Part shown: positions 43,641-51,187 of the stretch, piece after piece | Position numbering within the stretch: position 1 is the first letter of the stretch | Layout: every line of letters starts with the position of its first letter | DNA from: an uncultured Acetatifactor sp. | GTDB taxonomy: Bacteria > Bacillota > Clostridia > Lachnospirales > Lachnospiraceae | Assembly: GCA_910585015.1 (NCBI GenBank) | Contig: CAJUCT010000015.1 | Span: forward strand, 21,777-85,776 | Direction of reading: 5' to 3' | Length of the DNA: 64,000 bases | Made by a program: the position numbers and the translations under genes | Notes under the pieces: model-generated | Database searches by the model: none | The model's input: the letters and a program-made list of their open reading frames with translations, nothing else | What the model was told of the DNA's origin: nothing

Positions 43641-45908
43641 TTGCAAAAACAGGAAATTTTAAAGACATACTTCGGATACACCGGCTTCCGCCCGGGACAG
43701 GAGATGCTGATCGACAGCATCCTGGCGGGACGGGACGTACTGGGCATCATGCCCACCGGGGCGGGAAAATCCATATGCTACCAGGTCCCGGCTCTGATGC
43801 TGCCGGGGATCACTGTGGTGATATCCCCGCTGATCTCGCTGATGAAAGACCAGGTCCAGGCTCTGAACCAGGCGGGGGTCCATGCCGCCTATATCAACAG
43901 TTCCCTGACGGAGGGACAGATCCAGAAGGCCATGGAATATGCCATGGGGGGCAGATACAAGATCATCTATGTGGCACCGGAGCGCCTGGAAACCTGGGAT
44001 TTCATCTGTTTTGCCCAGAGGGCGCGGATCAGCATGGTAGCCGTGGACGAGGCCCACTGTATCTCTCAGTGGGGGCAGGACTTCAGGCCGAGCTATCTGA
44101 AAATAGTCTCTTTTATCAAGAGACTGAACAGCAGGCCCGTGATCGGCGCCTTCACAGCCACGGCTACCAGCCAGGTGAAGGATGACATCATCGCCGTGCT
44201 GGGTCTTGAGGATCCCCAGCTGCTGATCAGCGGCTTCGACCGCCAGAACCTCTATTTTGGCGTGGAAACTCCCAAAAGCAAACTAAGTTATGTGCTGCAA
44301 TACATAGAGAGCCATGCCGGGGACAGCGGTATCATCTATTGTGCCACCCGCAAGAATGTGGAGAAGGTACAGGAGGCATTGCTGGCCCGGGGCATCCCTG
44401 CGGCCAAGTACCATGCGGGGCTGACACCCCAGGAGCGCAGTGAGAACCAGGAGGATTTCATCTATGACAGAAAGCCCGTGATCGTGGCCACCAATGCCTT
44501 CGGCATGGGCATTGACAAGTCCAACGTCCGGTATGTGCTGCATTTCAACATGCCCCAAAGCATGGAAAACTACTACCAGGAGGCGGGCCGCGCCGGACGG
44601 GACGGCGCGGAGTCGGAATGTATCATGCTTTTCTCCGGCCAGGATGTGATGGTAAACCAGTATCTGCTGGATAATAAACCTCCCAATGAGGAACTGGGAC
44701 CGGAGGAGAATGAACTGGTCAGGGAGCGGGACAGACAAAGGCTGCAAAGCATGGTAAACTACGCCTACTCCACCGACTGCCTGCGGAAATATATTTTGGA
44801 GTATTTCGGGGAGTACGGTATGCAGCGCTGTGAGAACTGCTCCGCCTGCAAGGGGGAATATGAGGAGCAGGACTGCACGGAGGCGGCCAGGAAGGTCATC
44901 AATTGTATCCTGGAACTGCGCCAGCGCTTTGGCATCAATGTGGTTGCGGGGACGCTCCACGGGGACAAACGCTCCAAGCTGCTGGAACTGGGGGCGGACC
45001 GCTGCCCCGCCTACGGAGCTTTGCAGGAGCTATCCGAGGATAGAATCAAGCAGATTATCCGGGAACTGGAGCAGAGAAAATACCTGTCCGCCACACAGGA
45101 CAAGTATGCCATTTTAAAGGTGTGCGCCAAAGCCCAGGATCTGCTGGACGGCAGCGACAGTCTGATTCTGCGCTGGGCCAGAGAGGAGCAAAGGATTGCG
45201 GAAAGGACCAGAAAAGCCCGCAAGTCCGACGTTCTGAACCACCGGGGCCTGGAACTTTTCGAAGCGCTTAAGAGGCTGCGGATGGAACTGGCCAGGGAGG
45301 GGAGTATTCCGCCCTATATGGTTTTCAGCGATAAAACCCTGATTGAAATGTGTGTATGTCTGCCCTTTGACCGGGGGGAGATGCTGCAGGTAGCCGGAGT
45401 GGGAGAGCGCAAGTATGATAATTACGGCGAGGCTTTTCTGGCGGTCATCCGGGAATTTACCCAGGGCAGGAGGGAGAAGACCTATTTCGGGGAGATGAAA
45501 GCGGCTGCCCCAGGCTCCGTAGGAAGAAAAACCATCAAGACTCAGAAGCAGCCCTTTATGATCACAGCCATACGGGCGGCGGAGTTTCGTCCCACGGATG
45601 TATGCCTGGCTACGGAGCTTGCGGCGGAACTCAATCAGCTTGCGGACTTACAGACAGTGCAGAAGCTCTCCGGGGCGGAAATCCTCCGGTTTGCCGCGGC
45701 CCAGGGATGGGTGCAGGAGGTCTGGCAGGAGGGACGGTGGAAAAAACTCGTGACGGAGAGCGGGGACAGGGCGGGTTTTTTTCTGGACAAAAGAGTGAGC
45801 CAGCGCGGGACGGAATATGAGGTGGTCTATCTGTCTGCCGCAGCTCAGCAGACCGTCCTGGACCATTACACGGATCTGATCGTCCTGCATGACGAACCGG
45901 ACGAATAA
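43641..45908 (+). CDS. recQ: ATP-dependent DNA helicase RecQ
   Basis: 755 residues with the full RecQ layout. Motor: FRPGQEMLIDSILAGRD, Walker A MPTGAGKS (~40), VDEAHCISQWGQDFRPSY (~135), FGMGIDKSNVR and YYQEAGRAGRDG. The zinc domain RCENCSACKGEYEEQDC (~395) follows, then a winged helix. Next comes an HRDC domain (~515-600; LFEALKRLRMELAREG, LPFDRGEML). A C-terminal extension of ~130 residues ends the protein. 3'-5' helicase for recombination and repair. The start is TTG 43641, placed 10 nt after TTAGGAGG; no ATG fits. Confidence 0.95.
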   Translation: MQKQEILKTYFGYTGFRPGQEMLIDSILAGRDVLGIMPTGAGKSICYQVPALMLPGITVVISPLISLMKDQVQALNQAGVHAAYINSSLTEGQIQKAMEYAMGGRYKIIYVAPERLETWDFICFAQRARISMVAVDEAHCISQWGQDFRPSYLKIVSFIKRLNSRPVIGAFTATATSQVKDDIIAVLGLEDPQLLISGFDRQNLYFGVETPKSKLSYVLQYIESHAGDSGIIYCATRKNVEKVQEALLARGIPAAKYHAGLTPQERSENQEDFIYDRKPVIVATNAFGMGIDKSNVRYVLHFNMPQSMENYYQEAGRAGRDGAESECIMLFSGQDVMVNQYLLDNKPPNEELGPEENELVRERDRQRLQSMVNYAYSTDCLRKYILEYFGEYGMQRCENCSACKGEYEEQDCTEAARKVINCILELRQRFGINVVAGTLHGDKRSKLLELGADRCPAYGALQELSEDRIKQIIRELEQRKYLSATQDKYAILKVCAKAQDLLDGSDSLILRWAREEQRIAERTRKARKSDVLNHRGLELFEALKRLRMELAREGSIPPYMVFSDKTLIEMCVCLPFDRGEMLQVAGVGERKYDNYGEAFLAVIREFTQGRREKTYFGEMKAAAPGSVGRKTIKTQKQPFMITAIRAAEFRPTDVCLATELAAELNQLADLQTVQKLSGAEILRFAAAQGWVQEVWQEGRWKKLVTESGDRAGFFLDKRVSQRGTEYEVVYLSAAAQQTVLDHYTDLIVLHDEPDE

Positions 45909-45933
45909 GGATGTGGCCGGAAGGAGTGCTGAA

Positions 45934-46693
45934 ATGACTGACAGAGGGAATAGCAGAATGAACAGATACATCTCAAAGCTTGCCGTAGCGCTGGCGGGCT
46001 GTATGCTATGGGGCGGGTGTGGCATGGGAGGGGGCTGGAACACCGAAACGGGGCAGGCAGTGGAAACCAATGCCGCAAAAGAGACGCAGGGCGGACAGGG
46101 AAAATACGGCGGCCGAATACGCCAGGGAGCAGGGGCTTGACAGTATGGAGATTATTCTGTCACGGGACCCCATTGTTAATTATCCCAGTGAGCCGCTGGT
46201 GCTGGAACCGGAGCTTGGAAGTTTCTTTTATGGGGATTATGAGGACAGTGATGAGGAACTGTGGTGTTCCTGGGAGGAGGCGGAGGATGCTCCCAATTTC
46301 GGCTATATAGACTGGCAGGCCCCCGGCTGCTCCAGCTGGTGCGGCGCATATGGCTTTGAACAGGAAGCGGAGGCTTCCTCGGAGCTTGCCTCGGCGCAGG
46401 GCCGGTATGCCGCCGAAAATATCCTGATTCAGGACAGGCGGGGAGCCTGGGCGGAGGGAGCGGAGGGTCCCGGCATCGGGGAAAGTCTCATCTATCGCCC
46501 CTATGCCTACCTGGAGTTGGCGGACACGATGCAGCCACAGTACTTCAAGCTGCCCAAGGACGATATCAAGGTACTCAACGGGGGAATGCTGGAGGCCAGG
46601 TTTGAGATCCTGGAGGTATATCCCGGCAGTGTGTACGAGGATACCTGTCTGACCGGCCTGATTATGGAATTTACCGGACGGTACGCACACTAA
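45934..46693 (+). pseudogene. Frameshifted lipoprotein with NADase-type glycan-binding-like domain
   Basis: Frame 1 from ATG 45934 (AAGGAGTGCTGAA upstream) gives a lipoprotein signal (KLAVALAGCMLWGGCGMGGG) and reads on to a stop at 46138-46140. The main domain lies in the next frame and is open to TAA 46691-46693: NTAAEYAREQGLDSMEIIL, an acidic stretch, WQAPGCSSWCGAYGF and ENILIQDRRGAWAEGAEGPG followed by IGESL. The latter resembles the NADase-type glycan-binding domain. The switch is best placed near 46098-46104 (GGGAAAA), one base out of register. Either a real inactivating frameshift or a sequence error; the second half has no good start of its own. Confidence 0.65.
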
Positions 46694-47142
46694 GGAGCCG
46701 CCGCATCCTCTGCACGTCTATATTCCACCAGGGTGATCTGCCCTGTATAGGAGGCGGCGAAGGTCGCTTCGTCCACCCCCACCGGATTGTGGGCGCCCAC
46801 ATAGGGCATGAAGGTGAAGGTGATATGTACGGTGGGATTGGTGGATTGGGTAGCGGCTTTCAATTCTTTTAAGGAGACATAATACCAGGATACGGTAGGG
46901 ATTTCCTCGTCCCTCTCGGCATAGTAGGCCCGGCAGGCATCCTGGATGTGTGTCAGGTAGCTGTTGATCAGGGCCACATCCGACAGGGGCAGCGAGTTCC
47001 AGTCGGATGTAAAGGGATAGGCTATGGGGCGGTCCTGTGCCGCCACCGATTTCCCGATATTCCCGGTGGAAGGCAAAAGGCAGATCACCAGACATGCAAT
47101 ACCCAGTACGGTTCGCAGTTTGATATGTAATATTTGATTCAT
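46690..47142 (-). CDS. Exported DUF3888-like protein
   Basis: 150 residues with a signal peptide (VLGIACLVICLLPSTG) and a short mature domain. LPLSDVALINSYLTHIQDA, the CRAYYAER stretch and late ITFTFMPYVGAHNPVGVDEA resemble DUF3888, where an aromatic beta strand is followed by GAHNP. Function unknown, probably extracytoplasmic. Its stop overlaps the stop of the convergent frameshifted lipoprotein gene by 3-4 nt. Start ATG 47142 has a weak AGGAA upstream. Confidence 0.65.
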   Translation of the reverse strand: MNQILHIKLRTVLGIACLVICLLPSTGNIGKSVAAQDRPIAYPFTSDWNSLPLSDVALINSYLTHIQDACRAYYAERDEEIPTVSWYYVSLKELKAATQSTNPTVHITFTFMPYVGAHNPVGVDEATFAASYTGQITLVEYRRAEDAAAP

Positions 47143-47268
47143 GAGGTATTCCTATTTCTTTCGGCAACCCATTTATGCTATTCTATGTGACAATGGGCAA
47201 AGTGGTGCATAGCACACAGCCGTCAGTAAATATTGGTGAATATACAAGCTATTATCAAAAAATAGTTG

Positions 47269-47298
47269 TTGACAACGCCGCTATACGGTGGGTAATAT
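47269..47298 (+). promoter_or_regulatory. Promoter of the ABC exporter operon
   Basis: TTGACA (47269-47274), 18-bp spacer, TAATAT (47293-47298), with about 100 nt of leader before the first ABC gene. Confidence 0.65.
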
Positions 47299-47348
47299 AG
47301 GAATGGAGCAGAAAGACAGACAATAGAATGCAATGAGAAACTGATGGA

Positions 47349-47377
47349 AAGGAGATACCTTATATGGCTATCTCCTT
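47349..47377 (+). promoter_or_regulatory. Attenuator-like hairpin in the ABC exporter leader
   Basis: AAGGAGATA (47349-47357) and TATCTCCTT (47369-47377) are perfect complements with an 11-nt loop, followed by TTGTTC. The 5' arm contains a Shine-Dalgarno-like AAGGAG, followed 8 nt later by an ATG (47364). The hairpin could therefore act as a weak terminator or hide a ribosome site upstream of the exporter. Confidence 0.45.
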
Positions 47378-47406
47378 TTGTTCGCACGGCATAGGGAGAA
47401 TGATTC

Positions 47407-49263
47407 ATGAAATTGATGCTGCATTACATAAAGAGACATATTGGCATGTTCCTAATCGCAGTAGTGTTCCTCACCATAGAGACCTTTGCGGATTTGCTGC
47501 AGCCCACGTTCATGTCCTATATTGTGGATCGGGGGGTCAAGGGACAGGAGACAGAGTTGATCCTGCGGTACGGCCTGATCATGCTGGGGATCACCGCCGC
47601 GGGCGCCGTGGGCGCCGTGGTGCGCAATATCTACGCCAGCAGGACTTCCCAGCTCATCGGCAAGGAGATTCGACTGGCCATCTATGAAAAAGTGCAGACT
47701 CTGTCCTATGAAAATATTGACCGGCTGCAGCCCGCTTCCATCATCACCAGGATCACCAACGATGTGACCCAGATGCAGAATTTCATCAACGGTATCATGC
47801 GGATAATGCTGAAAGCTCCGGTGACCTGCATCGGCGCTGTGGCGCTGATCATTTTTCAGATGCCCGGGCTGCTGCCCCTGATGCTGGTGATTCTGGTCTG
47901 TGCCGGGCTGCTGATCTACGGCAACATGAAGCTGGGTTATCCCCGGTTTGACAGGATGCAGAAAAAGCTGGACGGGCTGAACCGCATCAGCCGGGAATTT
48001 TTGAGCGCCGTCCGTGTGGTCAAGGCTTTTCGGGCGGAGCAGCAGGAGCAGGAGAAATTTGGAGAGGCATCCGGGCAACTGGCGGAGGCGGGCATTTCCT
48101 CCATGCGGGTCATGGCGGTATTTGGTCCTCTGATCAATCTGACGGTCAACGCGGGCATCGTGGTGATGCTGTGGCTCTCCGGCCGGGAGATGGCCGGGGA
48201 GATCGGCCGGCTGATGGCTTGCGTCAACTATATGACGCAGGTGCTGTTTGCGTTGGGCATGGTGTCCAATATCTTAAACTCCGCCGTCCGCGCCGTGGCA
48301 TCCTCCGCCAGGGTGCAGGAGATCCTGGACGAGGTACCCGCCCAGCGGGAAACGGAGGTGTCTGGGGCAGAGAGTTCTCACGAAACAGACCGGGAGAGAG
48401 AATCCTCAAAGGAGCGGTCCCTGGCGGGAGATATCACCTTCCGCCAGGTGTCCTTCGCCTACGCAGGCACAGCCCGTCCGGCGGTGCAGGAGGCCAGCTT
48501 TACAGCCAGAGCGGGAGAAACCATCGGTATCATCGGGCCCACAGGTTCAGGCAAATCTACACTGGTGAATCTGGTTCCCCGTTTCTATGACGCCACCCGG
48601 GGCCAGGTGATGGTGGGAGGACGGGACGTGACCCGGATGCCTGTGGCGCAGCTGCGGCAGAGGATTGCCGTGGCGCCCCAGAAGGCGCTGCTTTTTACCG
48701 GCACCATACAGGAGAACCTTCGCTGGGGGGATAAGCGGGCCGCTATGGAGGAGATCCGCCGGGCGGCGGAGGCGGCCTGCGCGGAGGAGTTTGTTTCAAA
48801 GCTGCCGGAGGGCTACGACACCCAGCTGGGCCAGGGAGGCGTGAACCTCTCCGGGGGTCAGAAGCAGAGGCTGTCCATCGCCAGGGCGCTGCTGAAAAAA
48901 CCCGAAATACTGATCCTGGACGACTGCACCAGCGCCCTGGATGCCACCACGGAGGCCCGGGTGCTGGCGGGAATCCGCAGGGAGTCCGCAGGCATGACAG
49001 TGCTGCTGGTGAGCCAGCGGATTTCCACGGTGATGAAGGCGGACCATATTCTCTGTATGGAGGACGGGAGGATCTGCGGCTTTGGTTCTCACGAGGAATT
49101 GATGGCGGCCTGTGAACCCTATAAGGCTATATACCGCTCCCAGATCGGAGATGAGGGGGTGCCGGGAACGGGAACCGGAGAAGGCCGGGAGGGGATAGCC
49201 GCCGGAGAGGACCTGGCGGCGGAGAAGAAGCCGGGGACGAAAGGAGGTAGTATCCATGGATAA
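47407..49263 (+). CDS. ABC exporter subunit 1 (heterodimeric, degenerate catalytic site)
   Basis: 618 residues: six membrane helices (~1-310, starting MLHYIKRHIGMFLIAVVFL) then an ATPase domain. Walker A GPTGSGKST (~376), signature NLSGGQKQR (~480), Walker B LILDDCTSALD (~501). The catalytic glutamate after Walker B is aspartate, the mark of the degenerate partner in heterodimeric exporters of the BmrCD/LmrCD/TmrAB type. It would pump drugs, lipids or peptides out of the cell. A linker of ~25 charged residues (SHETDRERESSKERS) precedes the ATPase domain. ATG follows GGGAGAATGATTC; the end overlaps subunit 2 by 8 nt. Confidence 0.92.
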   Translation: MKLMLHYIKRHIGMFLIAVVFLTIETFADLLQPTFMSYIVDRGVKGQETELILRYGLIMLGITAAGAVGAVVRNIYASRTSQLIGKEIRLAIYEKVQTLSYENIDRLQPASIITRITNDVTQMQNFINGIMRIMLKAPVTCIGAVALIIFQMPGLLPLMLVILVCAGLLIYGNMKLGYPRFDRMQKKLDGLNRISREFLSAVRVVKAFRAEQQEQEKFGEASGQLAEAGISSMRVMAVFGPLINLTVNAGIVVMLWLSGREMAGEIGRLMACVNYMTQVLFALGMVSNILNSAVRAVASSARVQEILDEVPAQRETEVSGAESSHETDRERESSKERSLAGDITFRQVSFAYAGTARPAVQEASFTARAGETIGIIGPTGSGKSTLVNLVPRFYDATRGQVMVGGRDVTRMPVAQLRQRIAVAPQKALLFTGTIQENLRWGDKRAAMEEIRRAAEAACAEEFVSKLPEGYDTQLGQGGVNLSGGQKQRLSIARALLKKPEILILDDCTSALDATTEARVLAGIRRESAGMTVLLVSQRISTVMKADHILCMEDGRICGFGSHEELMAACEPYKAIYRSQIGDEGVPGTGTGEGREGIAAGEDLAAEKKPGTKGGSIHG

Positions 49264-51049
49264 GAATATGGCCACACCGCCCTCTCAGCTGGGCCGTGCA
49301 AGAGGTGTTCCCGCCGTGAAGCCCAAAGACATGAAAGGAACCCTGAACCGGCTGTGGCAGTTGACCAGAGGTCACCGAAAGGGGCTGGGATTTATTCTGC
49401 TGTTGTCTGCTCTGGCCTCCGGATCTGCCATTCTTTCTCCCTACCTTATCGGCAAGGTGGTCAACTGTATTGACGGAAAAGCCTCGGGCTTTCAGTTGCT
49501 GGCGGCATTGGCGGCGCTGTACCTGGGCGACTGGCTGATTCGGTTTTTACAGCAGTTTCTGATGGCGGGCATTGGGCAGCGGATGATCCTGCATATCCGC
49601 ACCAGCCTGTTTGCTCATATGGAAAAGCTTCCCCTGTCCTTTTTTGACACCAGGCAGCACGGCGAACTGATGAGCCGCCTTACCAACGATGTGGACAACA
49701 TCAGCGTCACTATATCGGACTCTCTGACCCAGCTGATGATGTATGGGTTCACCATCACGGGCATTTTCTGCGTCATGATCTGTATGAGCCCCCTGCTCAC
49801 GGTCATCGCGCTTTTCGCGGTGCTGCTGATCTTTCTGCTGACCCGCGCCGTGACCAAGAGAACGAAAGTGCTGTTTAGGCAGCAGCAGGCCATTCTGGGT
49901 AAACTCAACGGCCAGGTGGAGGAAAGCGTCTCCGGCATCAGCATGGTCAAGGCTTTTGGTCAGGAGAAGGAGATGGTGGCAAAATTCATAGAGAACAACG
50001 ATGCCTTCTGCCGTGTGGCCACCAGGGCCCAGATCGCTTCCGGCTACCTGATGCCCATGATGAATGTGATCAACAATCTGACCTATGTGCTGATTGCCAT
50101 TGCCAGCGGCGTGATGGCGCTGAAGGGAAGGCTGACGGTGGGCGAGATCTCCAGCTTTCTGCTGTATTCCAGACAATTTTCCCGGCCTTTCGTGGAGATT
50201 GCCAATATCTACAACAACTTCCAGACGGCGGTGGCCGGCGCGGAGCGGATCATAGAGATTTTGGATGAAACCTGTGAGCCGGAGGACGTGGCCGGGGCCA
50301 GAAGCGCGGCACAGGTGCGCGGAGCCGTGAGTTTTAGAAATGTAACTTTTGGTTATCGGCCCGACCAACCGGTTCTGCGGAACATCAACCTGGAGATCCC
50401 GGCGGGAACCAGAGTGGCGGTGGTGGGTCCTACGGGTTCGGGAAAAACCACGCTGATCAATCTGCTGACCCGTTTCTATGACGTGCAGGAGGGGGCTATT
50501 CTTCTGGACGGCTGTGATCTGAGGGAATATCGGATGGGAGAACTGCGTCAGGCTTTTGGCGTAGTGCTGCAGGATACGGCGCTTTTAGGCGCTTCCATCC
50601 GGGAAAACATCAGCTATGGGCACGAAGATGTGCCCTTGGAGGAGATCCGGGCCGCGGCAAAGGTGGCCGGCGCGGACGGCTTTATATGCAGGCTCCCCCA
50701 GGGCTATGAGACGGTGCTGCACCAGGGCGGCGCGGAACTGAGCCAGGGAGAACGGCAGCTGCTGACCATAGCCAGGGCGGTGCTGGAGAGCGCCCCCATC
50801 ATGATTCTGGACGAGGCCACCAGTTCCGTGGATACAGTGACGGAGCAGCACATCCGCCGGGCCATGCTGGCCATTACCCGGGGACGTACTTCCTTCCTCA
50901 TCGCCCACCGCTTGTCCACCATACGGGATTCCGACCTGATCCTGCTGATTCGGGACGGACGGATCACAGAGCAGGGGACCCACCGGCAGCTCATGGCGCT
51001 GAATGGGGAGTACGCGCGCATGTACCTGACCCAGATGGGGCAGACATAA
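49256..51049 (+). CDS. ABC exporter subunit 2 (heterodimeric, canonical Walker B)
   Basis: 597 residues: membrane domain (~40-340) and ATPase domain. Walker A GPTGSGKTT (~390), altered signature ELSQGERQL (~494, usually LSGGQ), canonical Walker B MILDEATSSVD (~516), and H-loop LIAHRLSTI. The altered signature here and the D-for-E change in subunit 1 belong to the same composite ATP site, so the pair is complementary with one active and one degenerate site. ATG follows GAAAGGAGGTAGTATCC inside the upstream gene. Confidence 0.92.
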   Translation: MDKNMATPPSQLGRARGVPAVKPKDMKGTLNRLWQLTRGHRKGLGFILLLSALASGSAILSPYLIGKVVNCIDGKASGFQLLAALAALYLGDWLIRFLQQFLMAGIGQRMILHIRTSLFAHMEKLPLSFFDTRQHGELMSRLTNDVDNISVTISDSLTQLMMYGFTITGIFCVMICMSPLLTVIALFAVLLIFLLTRAVTKRTKVLFRQQQAILGKLNGQVEESVSGISMVKAFGQEKEMVAKFIENNDAFCRVATRAQIASGYLMPMMNVINNLTYVLIAIASGVMALKGRLTVGEISSFLLYSRQFSRPFVEIANIYNNFQTAVAGAERIIEILDETCEPEDVAGARSAAQVRGAVSFRNVTFGYRPDQPVLRNINLEIPAGTRVAVVGPTGSGKTTLINLLTRFYDVQEGAILLDGCDLREYRMGELRQAFGVVLQDTALLGASIRENISYGHEDVPLEEIRAAAKVAGADGFICRLPQGYETVLHQGGAELSQGERQLLTIARAVLESAPIMILDEATSSVDTVTEQHIRRAMLAITRGRTSFLIAHRLSTIRDSDLILLIRDGRITEQGTHRQLMALNGEYARMYLTQMGQT

Positions 51050-51119
51050 TCATACGAGAAAAACGATTTCGCTGGTTACCCATGGGAATTATGAGAATGC
51101 AAAAATATGCAAGATAGAT

Positions 51120-51148
51120 TTGACGATCGCCATGAATGGTGTTATGAT
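51120..51148 (+). promoter_or_regulatory. Promoter of the hybrid sensor kinase gene
   Basis: TTGACG (51120-51125), 17-bp spacer, TATGAT (51143-51148), 40 bp before the ATG. Confidence 0.7.
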
Positions 51149-51187
51149 AAAATCAAATGCAGTTTTGCCTAAAGGAGAATACCGTCC

